Assembly: GCF_039535785.1 (NCBI RefSeq)
Contig: NZ_BAAAXV010000009.1
Span: forward strand, 1,488,001-1,552,000
DNA: 64,000 bases
From: Nonomuraea helvata
GTDB taxonomy: Bacteria > Actinomycetota > Actinomycetes > Streptosporangiales > Streptosporangiaceae
Reading direction: 5' to 3'
The notes below the pieces were generated by a model. That model saw only the letters and a program-made list of their open reading frames with translations, had not been told where the DNA came from and did no database searches. Positions 18,269 to 26,447 of the stretch are shown piece by piece (position 1 is the first letter of the stretch; each line of letters opens with the position of its first letter). A program made the position numbers and the translations under genes.

Positions 18269-18457
18269 ATGCGCGACACCGAAGAGGCGCTGTTCAGGGC
18301 GGTCCACGGCATTGCCGGGCGGTTCGCCGGCCAGCCCGTGCCCGTGGTGATGGAGGCGCTGATGCGCCACCTCCCCAAGGCGCCCGGCCTCGAGGTGGCG
18401 GAGATCCGCAAGATCGCCGAGGAGATCAGCGTCGGGCGCGACCCCTCGGGCTTGTGA
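18269..18457 (+). CDS. Small protein of unknown function
   Basis: 62 aa from the ATG at 18269, preceded by GAAGGAGAG. MRDTEEALFRAVHGIAGRFA, PVPVVMEALMRHLPKAPG and a C-terminal IRKIAEEISVGRDP suggest an all-helical soluble protein. No family recognised. It lies upstream of the xylA remnant on the same strand. Confidence 0.6.
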   Translation: MRDTEEALFRAVHGIAGRFAGQPVPVVMEALMRHLPKAPGLEVAEIRKIAEEISVGRDPSGL

Positions 18458-18486
18458 ACAACTGATCGCCGGGGGAGCATCGAGAC

Positions 18487-18732
18487 ATGTACGAGCCAAC
18501 CCCTGAAGATCGATTCACGTTCGGTCTGTGGACGGTCCTCGCCGTCCAGCCCCATCGCGACCGGGCGATCGCGGCCTTCAGGAAAGCGCTTGCCGAGACC
18601 GGGCTGCGCGGCGGGACGCCGGCCGATCTGACCTCCGGCGACTTCGATCCGGAGCTGGCCGGCGCGCGCGGATACCATTTCACGCATGTCAACCAGCTTT
18701 CGCTGGAGCACTTGTTAGGAGTTCGTGGGTGA
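18487..18732 (+). pseudogene. xylA: Xylose isomerase (xylA) remnant with in-frame internal deletions
   Basis: This 81-codon open frame starts like actinomycete XylA (YEPTPEDRFTFGLWTV). It jumps to a segment resembling the later XylA stretch RDRAIAAFRKALAETGL and ends like the XylA C-terminus (ARGYHFTHVNQLSLEHLLG). Full XylA is about 390 residues, so some 300 codons are gone, yet the frame stays open and overlaps the xylB start by 4 bp (GTGA at 18729). The metal-binding His/Glu/Asp residues are lost, so it cannot be an isomerase. It may survive only to couple translation to xylB (inference). Confidence 0.75.
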
Positions 18733-20132
18733 CGCTGGTCGCTGGGGTCGATTCCTCGACACAAAGTTGCAAGGTCGTCATTCGTGACGCGGAGACGGGC
18801 GCGCTGGTGCGGCAGGGCCGCGCGCCGCATCCCGACGGCACGGAGGTGCATCCGTCGCACTGGTGGGCCGCGTTGCTGCGGGCCATCGAGGAGGCCGGTG
18901 GGCTCTCCGACGTGCGGGCCATCAGCGTGGCGGGGCAGCAGCACGGCATGGTCTGCCTGGACGAGTCCGGAAATGTCGTACGCGACGCCCTGCTGTGGAA
19001 CGACACCCGCTCCGCCCGGTCCGCCACCGACCTGGTCGCGGAGCTGGGCGGTCCGGAGGCGTGGGCCACCGCGGTGGGGTCGGTGCCGGTCGCCTCGTTC
19101 ACGGTGACCAAGCTGCGCTGGCTGGCCGAGAACGAGCCCGACAGTGCCGCCCGTACCTCCGCCGTCTGCCTGCCGCACGACTGGCTCACGTGGCGCCTGG
19201 CCGGCGCGCTCGCCTCGGGCGACTTCTCCCTTGACGCCCCTGTGCCGCCGATCGACCAGCTCACCACGGACCGGGGGGACGCCTCGGGGACGGGCTACTG
19301 GTCACCGGCGACGGGGACGTACCGCACGGACCTGCTGAAGCTGGCGTTCGGGGCGGTCCCGGCGCTCCCCCGGGTGCTGGGTCCGACGGAGGCCGCCTTC
19401 GAGGGCGGCTCGGTCATGATCGCACCGGGGACGGGCGACAACATGGCGGCCGCGCTCGGCGTGGGCGCCCGGCCAGGTGATGTCGTGGTGTCGCTGGGCA
19501 CCTCCGGCACCGCGTTCGCGGTCGCGGAGTCGCCCAGCGCCGACCCCACCGGCGCGGTCGCCGGCTTCGCCGACGCCACGGGCCGCTTCCTCCCCCTTGT
19601 GTGCACGCTCAACGCCGCCCGCGTCATGGATGCCGCCGCCCGCATCGCGGGGGTGAGCCTGGACGAGCTGAGCGATCTCGCGCTCCAGGCGCCGCCGGGG
19701 TCCGACGGGCTGACGCTCGTGCCGTACCTGGAGGGCGAGCGCACCCCCAACCGCCCCACCGCGACGGGCTCCATCCACGGGCTGACCCTGGCCACCTCCA
19801 CGCCCGCCCACCTCGCTCGGGCGGCCATCGAAGGCATGCTGTGCGGCCTCGCCGACGCCCTCGACGCGCTGGGCATGAAGCCCGAGCGGGTGCTGCTGAT
19901 CGGCGGCGCGGCCCGTTCCGAGGCGGTCCGCCGCATCGCCCCCACGGTCTTCGGTGTCCCGATCACGGTGCCGCCGCCGGCCGAGTACGTCGCCAACGGC
20001 GCCGCCCACCAGGCCGCCACCCTGGTCACTTCGCCGGACTGGCGGTCGGAGGAGACGGAGACGTACGAGGGGGACGCGATCCCCTCGATCCGCGACCGCT
20101 ACGCCCGCGCCACCTCCCACATCCTCGACTGA
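18729..20132 (+). CDS. xylB: Xylulokinase
   Basis: 467 aa from the GTG at 18729, which overlaps the xylA-remnant stop. FGGY-kinase features: N-terminal phosphate motif GVDSSTQSCKV, sugar-binding GQQHGMV, the WND motif, catalytic Asp in SLDAP, GTGDNMA, and the ATP-binding end VLLIGGAARSE. It phosphorylates D-xylulose to xylulose 5-phosphate feeding the pentose phosphate pathway (family knowledge). Gene order is the usual xylA-xylB, but xylA here is deleted, so xylulose must come from elsewhere or another xylA exists. Confidence 0.9.
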   Translation: MTLVAGVDSSTQSCKVVIRDAETGALVRQGRAPHPDGTEVHPSHWWAALLRAIEEAGGLSDVRAISVAGQQHGMVCLDESGNVVRDALLWNDTRSARSATDLVAELGGPEAWATAVGSVPVASFTVTKLRWLAENEPDSAARTSAVCLPHDWLTWRLAGALASGDFSLDAPVPPIDQLTTDRGDASGTGYWSPATGTYRTDLLKLAFGAVPALPRVLGPTEAAFEGGSVMIAPGTGDNMAAALGVGARPGDVVVSLGTSGTAFAVAESPSADPTGAVAGFADATGRFLPLVCTLNAARVMDAAARIAGVSLDELSDLALQAPPGSDGLTLVPYLEGERTPNRPTATGSIHGLTLATSTPAHLARAAIEGMLCGLADALDALGMKPERVLLIGGAARSEAVRRIAPTVFGVPITVPPPAEYVANGAAHQAATLVTSPDWRSEETETYEGDAIPSIRDRYARATSHILD

Positions 20133-20147
20133 CAGAGACGCCTGTGG

Positions 20148-20192
20148 CCATGGCCGCCTTGTCCGGCTCACGCGGGACAGAGGCGGCCATGG
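20148..20192. terminator. Bidirectional terminator hairpin
   Basis: Arms CCATGGCCGCCT (20148-20159) and AGGCGGCCATGG (20181-20192) pair perfectly, with an inner TGTCC/GGACA extension. It sits between the convergent xylB and sensor-domain genes. Confidence 0.8.
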
Positions 20193-20207
20193 AAAAGGGA
20201 CGGATCG

Positions 20208-20873
20208 TCAGCCGGCCAGCCACGCCGGTTCCCGGGTCATGGCGGGCCTCTCCTGGTGGACGGCGCGGGTGAGCAGCACCTGCGCCACGCCCGCCTTGAG
20301 CAGGGCGGCCATCCGGACCACCGGCACCAGGGTCAGCGCGAACAGGACGCCCACGGCCGTGGTGGCGACCACGTACATCGTGGGGGTGTCAGGCAGGCCC
20401 AGCCACTGGAGAACCACCCCGTGCTCGGCGCCGGGGATCCGGGCGATGACCCAGCCGTAGATGGGAAAGGTGAGACCGGCGACGGCCCCGGCCCACCACA
20501 CCGTGGTGAGCACGAAGGCGACCAGCGAGAACGGGAGCGCGATGATCCCGTACAGCAGGTCCATCCACGCCTGGCCGCTGGTCAGCGGGTTCATCGCGCG
20601 GCGGAACCAGCCCGCTCCCTCGGGGGCGGGCGCGTACGGCGGGCGGGCGACCGGGTGGCCGAGCACGCCGGGGAGCGCGACGCGCTCGAGGTCGGCGAGG
20701 TGGCGGGAGGCGGCGGCGGTCGCGGCGAGCACGGGCAGTCCGACGAAGGCGGCGGCGCTGCCGAGTCCCGCCGAGACCCCGACGGTGGTGACGGCGAAGG
20801 AGGCGACGGCCAGCGGGAGGCCGAGCAACGTGTAGCGGGTGTCGGTGGCGAGACGGCGCTGGAGGGCTCTCAT
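20208..20873 (-). CDS. Membrane sensor-domain protein without a kinase
   Basis: 221 aa with four hydrophobic stretches (about 20-55, 105-135, 140-160 and 175-200). The pattern, with WMDLLYGIIALPFSLVAFVL and TFPIYGW, matches the actinobacterial putative sensor domain normally found at the N-terminus of histidine kinases. No kinase follows: the stop comes right after the last helix and the next gene is convergent. It may be a stand-alone sensor or a truncated kinase. Confidence 0.7.
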   Translation of the reverse strand: MRALQRRLATDTRYTLLGLPLAVASFAVTTVGVSAGLGSAAAFVGLPVLAATAAASRHLADLERVALPGVLGHPVARPPYAPAPEGAGWFRRAMNPLTSGQAWMDLLYGIIALPFSLVAFVLTTVWWAGAVAGLTFPIYGWVIARIPGAEHGVVLQWLGLPDTPTMYVVATTAVGVLFALTLVPVVRMAALLKAGVAQVLLTRAVHQERPAMTREPAWLAG

Positions 20874-20972
20874 GGGAAGAACGCTACGAGCCGGGGCCCG
20901 CCGCCATCGACCCTGCGTACGGGCCTGTGCGTGGTAGGGACAGCCCTACCGCTGCCGAGGCGGCACCGTCCT

Positions 20973-21090
20973 TCAGGCGGTGACGTCGTGACGGATGCCC
21001 TCCCGGTAGTCGGGCAGGCTGGGTGTACCTGCCGAGCTCGGCCTTGGCCTTGGCGTTCGACACGCGCATGGAGGTGCCGATCATCAGCAC
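20973..21090 (-). pseudogene. NAD-dependent epimerase/dehydratase C-terminal remnant
   Basis: Reading leftward, MRVSNAKAKAELG matches the C-terminal signature of extended SDR epimerases. After a one-base shift the sequence continues TPSLPDYREGIRHDVTA and stops at 20973. Without the shift the family signature is lost. Nothing upstream encodes the rest of the enzyme, so this is a frameshifted fragment. It lies at the left margin of the repeat-rich island. Confidence 0.65.
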
Positions 21091-21203
21091 GGCAAACTAC
21101 GGCGCGGCCGGCCTGAACGTCGCCGACGACCCGATTGTGCCTGCACGCGCATCAGCGCCAGACCGGGACACCATGATCGGCGCGGCCCTCTGCACAGCGA
21201 AGA

Positions 21204-21743
21204 TCATCCGTGTAGCGGGAACTCAGCGCGTTGGTGCCAGCGATCGCCGTCACTGACGAAGAGGCTGACCGACGCAACGTCGGCCGTGATGGGGAGCAGC
21301 ACGGTCAACGCAGCTTCCGCCTCGTCGAGCACGTGCGCCTGCTGACCGTGAGCAACAGTCAGGTGCGGGATGACCTCCGTGAACTGTCCACCGTAGGGCG
21401 GTGCTTCGGGCCAGCGCGCCGCGACGGCCTCCGTCAGCGCCCGAAACGGCTGGTCGGGTGTCGGCGCGAGGTAGAGCACGTCAGGGAAACGCCGGCAGCT
21501 GTCGAACCGGACGGTGAACGGGCTGTGCTCGCCGAACAGTTCCCTGAGCTCGTCGATCACCGCAGCGTCGATGCGATCGATGTCCAGGAACGGCACAAGC
21601 ACCGTCACGTGTGCGGGAACCCCGGCCGAGGCAGAGGAGTCGAAACGCCGCCGCCAGCGCCCGACCGATGGCTCGGCTTCCTTGACCACGGCCAGTAACG
21701 CTGTCTCGCCTGCTCGATACCGGCCTGAAGTGCCGTCAGACAT
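21204..21743 (-). CDS. 2'-5' RNA ligase / cyclic phosphodiesterase superfamily protein
   Basis: 179 aa. Two HxTx-type motifs mark the 2H phosphoesterase fold: HVTVLVPF (about 45-52) and HLTVAHG (about 130-136). The length fits the family, which acts on RNA 2',3'-cyclic or 2'-5' linkages; the physiological substrate is unknown. Its ATG overlaps head-to-head with the ATG of the next gene. Confidence 0.8.
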   Translation of the reverse strand: MSDGTSGRYRAGETALLAVVKEAEPSVGRWRRRFDSSASAGVPAHVTVLVPFLDIDRIDAAVIDELRELFGEHSPFTVRFDSCRRFPDVLYLAPTPDQPFRALTEAVAARWPEAPPYGGQFTEVIPHLTVAHGQQAHVLDEAEAALTVLLPITADVASVSLFVSDGDRWHQRAEFPLHG

Positions 21744-22125
21744 GGTTGGACAATCTCAGGCTTCGAAGCGGATCTGCCACCTCCACGGCGTCGGCCCGGG
21801 CTGGCATCCGCTGCTGCTGCGCCTCCATGAGGAACTGCTGACCGTAAGCCCCGGCTACAGTGTCCAGCAGGTCAAGGAGAAGTACGGCACCTTGCGCATC
21901 TACCTCCTCACCGGCCTGCTGCGGCACCTGCACGAGGGTGGGGACATGTGGCCCGAACCACACGAGGCGGACCGCTACAAGCAGGAGGACGACGCGGCGA
22001 AACTCCTCGTACACGCCGCCGAACAGGAGTCGGCCACGATCTGTGAGTACTGCGGCAATCCCGGTCAGGCCAGGGAACGCTTCTGGATCAAAACTTTGTG
22101 CGACGATTGCAACGCCTGTCGTTAA
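21742..22125 (+). CDS. Conserved protein of unknown function with a C-terminal CxxC pair
   Basis: 127 aa from the ATG at 21742. GPGWHPLLLRLHEELL and QVKEKYGTLRIYL form the recognisable core of a common uncharacterised actinobacterial family. The C-terminus has CEYCGNPG and CDDCNAC, a probable zinc site. The assigned start shares the palindrome CATG with the start of the opposite gene, so the mRNAs overlap or the true start is downstream. Function unknown. Confidence 0.65.
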   Translation: MVGQSQASKRICHLHGVGPGWHPLLLRLHEELLTVSPGYSVQQVKEKYGTLRIYLLTGLLRHLHEGGDMWPEPHEADRYKQEDDAAKLLVHAAEQESATICEYCGNPGQARERFWIKTLCDDCNACR

Positions 22126-22156
22126 GTAGGGGCGTTCGCAGCGACCGCACGGTAGC

Positions 22157-22177
22157 CCATCCTCAAGCAGGCCGGCG
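22157..22177 (+). repeat. Integrase gene scrap
   Basis: These 21 bp are identical to part of the intact integrase gene (46696-46716, coding for AILKQAG) and to the older integrase remnant (29197-29217). The flanks do not match, so this is a tiny relic. Confidence 0.6.
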
Positions 22178-22237
22178 CACAAGACGCCGGAGTCCGCTGG
22201 CAGGGGACGGGCGAATGTCCCCGCGTCAGCCGCTTCC

Positions 22238-22816
22238 TCAGGGAGCACGTGATCCCTGGCTGAGTTCCTGGCGGTGGTCATCATCCGCCCTGCGCCCGGC
22301 GGCCCCTCGCACCAAGGACGAGGGCCGGGCCGACCGGCACCCGTCCGGGGCCCGTGATGTGCCCCGGACGGATGACCGCCACAGGACCCCGGCGTCCGGG
22401 GTGGCGAACTCACCGGGCTGATCCGTGAAGGCGAGAGCTTCCAGGAGCGTGTCCAGCCGGCGGGCGACGTGCTTGGGCAGCACCCGCCGGATCTTGGCCG
22501 AGGCCGTCTCGCTTGCCGTGTGCTGCGTCGTCGTCAGCCCTGCTCGGCGGCCGGCGACCAGGCCGAGCAGCACGGCCAGCGCCTCGTCGTCGCTGAGCAT
22601 GAGCGGAGGCAGACGGTAGCCGGGGGCGAGCCGGTACCCGCCGTAGCGGCCGCGTACCGATTCCACGGGCACGTCCAGGTCGATCAGTTGGTCCACATAC
22701 CGCCGCACGGTGCGCCCTTCGACGCCGAGCCGGTCGGCGAGTTCGGCCACTGTCCGGGTGCCGCCCGACTGCAGCAGCTCCAGGAGTGTCAGCACGCGGC
22801 CGGTGGGTCGGGGCAT
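22238..22816 (-). CDS. HTH-type regulator of the WYL class lacking its WYL domain (probably truncated)
   Basis: Residues 1-60 form a helix-turn-helix and wing (TVAELADRLGVEGRTVRRYV), and 60-140 match the linker of DeoR/WYL regulators (RLPPLMLSDDEALAVLLGL). From about residue 140 the sequence turns into low-complexity Arg/Ser-rich text with no WYL ligand domain; the family is usually about 320 aa against 192 here. The 3' end seems replaced by island DNA. It is divergent from a VOC gene and separated from it by a perfect inverted repeat, probably its operator. Confidence 0.65.
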   Translation of the reverse strand: MPRPTGRVLTLLELLQSGGTRTVAELADRLGVEGRTVRRYVDQLIDLDVPVESVRGRYGGYRLAPGYRLPPLMLSDDEALAVLLGLVAGRRAGLTTTQHTASETASAKIRRVLPKHVARRLDTLLEALAFTDQPGEFATPDAGVLWRSSVRGTSRAPDGCRSARPSSLVRGAAGRRADDDHRQELSQGSRAP

Positions 22817-22833
22817 GTCCGCAGCCTAACGCG

Positions 22834-22860
22834 AATAGTGGACCGATTCTGTCCACTATT
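22834..22860. promoter_or_regulatory. Perfect inverted-repeat operator between WYL-type regulator and VOC gene
   Basis: AATAGTGGAC (22834-22843) and GTCCACTATT (22851-22860) are exact complements around a 7 bp spacer. The site lies 18 bp from the regulator start and 50 bp from the VOC start. Confidence 0.8.
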
Positions 22861-22909
22861 TCTCCTAGTCTGCGACGTGCACGCCTTCATCACAGCCAAG
22901 GAGATCCCC

Positions 22910-23308
22910 ATGGACTTCGTCTCGATCCGCATCATCACCAGCGACGTCGCGCGCCTCGTCGAGTTCTACGAGCGAGCCACAGGGGTGCGGGCGATGTGGG
23001 CCACCGAGGACTTCGCCGAACTCAAGACCCCCAAGGCCGCCCTCGCGATCGCCAGCACCCGCACCGTCCCGCTGTTCGCCCCGGGCTCTGCCCATCCGGC
23101 GGACAACCGCAGCGTGATCATCGAGTTCCGCGTCGACGACGTGGACCGCGTTCACCAGAACCTGACCGGCTTCGTCACCGACTTCGTCACCGAGCCCACC
23201 ACGATGCCCTGGGGCAACCGGTCGCTGCTGTTCCGCGACCCCGACGGCAACCTCGTCAACTTCTTCACCCCCGTCACCCCGGCGGCCATCGAGAAGTTCG
23301 CACGCTGA
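22910..23308 (+). CDS. VOC-family protein
   Basis: 132 aa from the ATG at 22910 (AAGGAG upstream). SIRIITSDVARLVEFYERATG and SLLFRDPDGNLVNFF mark the two VOC modules. The pairing with a divergent WYL-type regulator is common in actinobacteria. It is probably induced by a small ligand sensed by that regulator, although the ligand domain is missing here. Substrate unknown. Confidence 0.82.
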   Translation: MDFVSIRIITSDVARLVEFYERATGVRAMWATEDFAELKTPKAALAIASTRTVPLFAPGSAHPADNRSVIIEFRVDDVDRVHQNLTGFVTDFVTEPTTMPWGNRSLLFRDPDGNLVNFFTPVTPAAIEKFAR

Positions 23309-23356
23309 CACCACGCACAGCCGCTCACGCGGAGCCCTGAAATCCCAGGGCACCCG

Positions 23357-23533
23357 ATGAACGCGGCCGCCGAGTCCAGGAGCGCCACCGGCAGGGGGAC
23401 ACCGCTTACCTCGGAGGGACGGCTGCGGTTGTGCCTGCGGATCGACGCCGGCCGGCCGATCGCGCACGTCGCTGCCGAGGCCGGGCTGTCGCGCCGCTGC
23501 CGGAACCGCTCGACACTGTCCCGCAGCAACTGA
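23357..23533 (+). pseudogene. IS481-family transposase N-terminal fragment
   Basis: The 58-codon frame contains TPLTSEGRLRLCLRIDAG and RPIAHVAAEAGLSRR, the helix-turn-helix start of IS481-family transposases. It then shifts off the family sequence and stops; the DDE domain is absent. It is a dead fragment in a stretch (23309-24081) that otherwise holds only repeats and scraps. Confidence 0.7.
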
Positions 23534-23651
23534 CGTTCGAGGACGTCGTGGAACCAACCTCCTGAGACACCACAGCTAGGGGGTAACCTCCGCCGGAGCC
23601 CAGAAGGACGTGTCTTTGAGGCGGCAGACCGCAACCGCGTTGCTCAGTGGA

Positions 23652-23760
23652 CCAGGGTGAGGAACGAACCCTGGATCGTCGATCGTCCCCGACCGCGTAC
23701 GGCGACCGGCCACGTTGTGGCGATCGTCAGGGCTGCATCTGTGCGGCGGGGGCGGCAACC
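23652..23760. repeat. Island repeat, copy A
   Basis: About 110 bp largely shared with 31087-31200 (copy B) and partly with 28994-29047 (copy C). It begins with an inverted repeat CCAGGGT (23652-23658) and ACCCTGG (23668-23674), followed by ATCGTCGATCG. On the minus strand both long copies keep the open string STIQGSFLTL. Function unknown. Confidence 0.7.
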
Positions 23761-23782
23761 CCGGTCGGCCCTGAAACTACGA

Positions 23783-23844
23783 CACCCTTGAAGATGAAAA
23801 AGGCCCTCTCCCCGATCGGCGGATTCGAGGGGCCGTCGCAACAC
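23783..23844. repeat. Half of the AICE terminator stem fused to an IS30-like terminal repeat
   Basis: 23783-23815 matches the start of the sequence beyond the intact integrase gene (AAAGGCCCTCTCCCC), with the second stem arm missing. 23824-23844 reads TTCGAGGGGCCGTCGCAACAC, matching the outer end of the IS30-like element at 25805-25825. From 23845 to 24081 I see no gene. Confidence 0.6.
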
Positions 23845-24081
23845 AATTGATCAATTGCTGTCAGCGGTCAGCATAGCCGCACGAAATTCCGCGCTGACCC
23901 CGAGCGTCGCGGCGATGGCCGCCCGCTCCCTCGATAGCGGGGAGTGGGCGGCCGTTCGTCTTGCCTGCTCATGCGATGCGGATGGCGGCGACGTTCTTCG
24001 GGTACCGACGCATGTGGTGGGCGCCTGGCCAAGGTCGGTCACTCTGTCCAGCGTATCGGCGTGGATACGCTGACAATGGGG

Positions 24082-24408
24082 TCAGGGGTTCACGCTGAGG
24101 GGCGTCAGCCAGTGGATCTCCAGGTCTTCTCGTAGGTACTCCATGCGGTGCTGCTGGAAGTGTGCGAGTTCGGGACGCGCGAGATGCGCGCGCAGGTCGT
24201 CGGCCGACCGCCACAATTCGTAGAACACGAACGTGCTGGGGTCCGCCACGTCGCGGTGGACCTGGTACTGCATCGAGCCAGGCTCGGCCCTGGTCGGCTC
24301 CACGAATGACAGCAGCAGTCGCTCCAGTTCATCGGCGCGCTCAGGCTTCGGCCGGGCGAAGCCGTAGATACCGACTGCCCCGCCTCCTTCAGGTACGACA
24401 ATTTCCAT
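24082..24408 (-). CDS. Antibiotic-biosynthesis-monooxygenase (ABM) fold protein
   Basis: 108 aa from the ATG at 24408. GIYGFARPKPERADELERLL, QYQVHRDVADPSTFVFYELW and a C-terminal HFQQHRMEY give the dimeric ferredoxin-like ABM fold (quinol monooxygenase/YgiN-like). The family includes cofactor-free oxygenases and heme or quinone-related enzymes; the substrate here is unknown. It is divergent from an ArsR-type regulator with an operator-like repeat between them. Confidence 0.82.
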   Translation of the reverse strand: MEIVVPEGGGAVGIYGFARPKPERADELERLLLSFVEPTRAEPGSMQYQVHRDVADPSTFVFYELWRSADDLRAHLARPELAHFQQHRMEYLREDLEIHWLTPLSVNP

Positions 24409-24433
24409 ACCTGCCAACGCTAGCCATCAGACC

Positions 24434-24455
24434 AGGTATGATGCAAATCGTACCT
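24434..24455. promoter_or_regulatory. Inverted-repeat operator between ABM gene and ArsR-type regulator
   Basis: AGGTATGAT (24434-24442) and ATCGTACCT (24447-24455) match at 8 of 9 positions around GCAA, midway between divergent starts. Probable binding site of the adjacent regulator. Confidence 0.7.
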
Positions 24456-24466
24456 AGGAGTGAGCC

Positions 24467-24787
24467 ATGGATTTGGGCAAGGTGTTCCGCGCGCTGGCCG
24501 ACGACTCCCGCCGCCAGGTCGTGGCCGAACTCGCGGCCGATCCCGAAGACCGGGAGCGTGCCTGCGGCTCGTTCGACCTGCCGGTGAAGAAGGCCGCGCG
24601 CACGTATCACTTCCGGGTGCTGCGCGAGGCGGGGCTGATCATGCAGCGTGACCACGGCAACGGCAGCGCCGTCTCACTGCCCAGGCAGGACATCGAGCGT
24701 CATCTGCCCGGTCTGTTGCAGCTCCTGTCCGAGGAGCTGGAGTCCGGCAGCGCGACGGGCAGAACCGGGGACACTGCGGCTGATTAG
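24467..24787 (+). CDS. ArsR-type winged-helix regulator
   Basis: 106 aa. VFRALADDSRRQVVAEL is the classic ArsR opening, and ARTYHFRVLREAGLIMQRDHGNGSAVSLP is the recognition helix plus wing. No metal-binding Cys cluster is visible, so it probably senses something else, such as a redox or organic ligand. The ATG at 24467 follows AGGAG. Presumed to control the divergent ABM gene. Confidence 0.82.
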   Translation: MDLGKVFRALADDSRRQVVAELAADPEDRERACGSFDLPVKKAARTYHFRVLREAGLIMQRDHGNGSAVSLPRQDIERHLPGLLQLLSEELESGSATGRTGDTAAD

Positions 24788-24825
24788 CCCACCAGGAGCA
24801 CTGGCAGTCCTGCTGCTCTTACTGG

Positions 24826-25785
24826 TCAGAGGCACGCCGTCATGAGCTCGGCGGCGACGGCGGCGAGCTGGTGGCGGGTGTGAACGGACAGGTCGGTGCC
24901 TTTGGGGAAGTACTGACGCAGCAGGCCGTTCGTGTTCTCGTTTGAGCCGCGCTGCCAAGGGCTGGCCGGGTCGCAGAAGTCAAGGTGACGATCGCCGAGG
25001 TGCCGTTCTTGCCGATGATGTTCGCAGTCACCTTCCCAGTGGCCGGGCACGGCCCGGTCATCAGCCTCGGCGGGTCGCTCGCTGATCATCACCATGGGGG
25101 TGCTGTAGCGGGGCTGGCGCTGCTGGGCCTGGCGACGGGGCTTGCGCATCGCGCGGCCGGTGCATAGCGCCCGGGTCAGCTCGCGGCGCAGCTCGCCGCG
25201 GCCCTGAACGTAGAGCGCCTGGTAGATGGTTTCGTGGCACACGTGCATCTCCGCCCGCTCGGGGAAGGTCTTGCGCAGGCTCTGAACGATCTGTTCCGGG
25301 CTCCAGCGCTGGTGCAGATGCAGGTGCTCTTGAATGTATGCCCGTAACTCCGGCTTCTGCCCGAGCTTGCTGGGCTTGGGGCGGGGCCGGCGCGCGTCGG
25401 CTCGGGCCTGCGCCGCGTGCGGGCGGTACTGGCCATTGGTGGGGTGCCGGTTACGGCGGATCTCTCGGCTGATGGTCGAGGGCGCACGGCCCAGCTCGCG
25501 CGCGATCTCCCGGATCGACGCCTTCTCCCGCACCCGGTCGTTGAGGTAGCGCCCACGCACGTCTGAGGGCGCCGCCGATGTGATCGGTAGCGCCCCCACG
25601 TGCTTGCCGGTCGGATTGCGTCCGTTACGCCGTCGCCGACCGGTCCGGAGGTTGATGCCGACGATCCGGCATGCCTCCTTGTTGCTCAAGCCCTGCTGCA
25701 CGAGCCGCAAGTATGCCGCTCGCTCACGGGAAAGAGCCCTGCGACCTCGACTGCGTTCCCGGCCCTCCCGAATCTCGAAGTCCAT
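24826..25785 (-). pseudogene. IS30-family transposase, internally deleted and C-terminally truncated
   Basis: From the ATG at 25785 the frame carries a good IS30 N-terminus: helix-turn-helix REIARELGRAPSTISREIRR, RWSPEQIVQSLRKTF and HVCHETIYQALYV. At GHWEGD the frame shifts and about 70 codons of the DDE catalytic domain are missing before CDPASPWQRGSNENTNGLLR. The C-terminus stops early after AAVAAELMTACL. One terminal repeat is seen (GTGTTGCGACGACCACTCGAA, 25805-25825); the other end is not. Transposition-defective. Confidence 0.82.
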
Positions 25786-25825
25786 CGCAATCCCCTCAAC
25801 TGGGGTGTTGCGACGACCACTCGAA

Positions 25826-25916
25826 GAGAAGATCAAAGGAGAGGGCCCTCCGCCTGCGGAGGACGTCCGCGTGGAACGGCCGTGGACAGTGCCGATTGCA
25901 ACTAGAACTGCAACTA
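25826..25916. repeat. Degenerate attachment region of an older AICE (left end)
   Basis: GAAGATCAAAG-GAGAGGGCC followed by CCTGCGGAGGA matches the terminator and start of the att repeats at 29482 and 46977, with most of the core deleted. The paired motif TTGCAACTA-N4-TGCAACTA follows at 25896-25916, identical over 21 bp to 29644-29664. This looks like the left end of an earlier integration in the same tRNA gene. Confidence 0.65.
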
Positions 25917-25997
25917 CGAAGGCCAGCCACCGCGCCCATCGATCACTCTCAGCCACCCACCATGGCTAGCGCTAGCTGATGTGGGCGGACAACGACG

Positions 25998-26447
25998 CTA
26001 GACCACGTCGAACTCGTTCCCCTCGGGATCCGCCATCGCCACCGCATAGTGATCAACGCCGGGCTGCGACAGCAGCCGTACAATGGTCGCCCCCGCCTGG
26101 GCAAGCCGCTCCACCTCGGCATCCACTCGCGCTTTCCGGGTCTCCAGCGGTACGTCCTCCCGCTTGCCACCCACCTTCACATCCAGGTGGAACCGGTTCT
26201 TTACCACCTTGCCCTCAGGCACCTGCTGAAACCAGATCCTCGGCCCGTACCCCTCGGGATCGACGATGCTGTCGCTGCCGTCCCCCTCGCCCAGCTCGTC
26301 CTCCGGCACTCCGATACTGCGCCAGTAATCCCGCCACGTGTCGAATCCACCCGGCGGTGGCTCCACCCTGTACCGCAGCGCGCCCGCCCAGAACCGGGCC
26401 ATCCGCTCGGGTGCCGCACAGTCAATGACCAGCTGATAAGAAACCAT
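25998..26447 (-). CDS. VOC-family glyoxalase-like protein
   Basis: 149 aa from the ATG at 26447; an in-frame ATG at 26456 is also possible. YQLVIDCAAPERMARFWAGAL and NRFHLDVKVGG, ending AMADPEGNEFDVV, show the glyoxalase-like VOC fold. It is cargo of the older AICE remnant. Substrate unknown. Confidence 0.8.
   Translation of the reverse strand: MVSYQLVIDCAAPERMARFWAGALRYRVEPPPGGFDTWRDYWRSIGVPEDELGEGDGSDSIVDPEGYGPRIWFQQVPEGKVVKNRFHLDVKVGGKREDVPLETRKARVDAEVERLAQAGATIVRLLSQPGVDHYAVAMADPEGNEFDVV

Noticed and set aside
23851..24042. 63-codon minus-strand frame as a small gene
   Set aside because: No ribosome site, no recognisable content, and it lies between IS scraps; it could be the tail of a lost gene.
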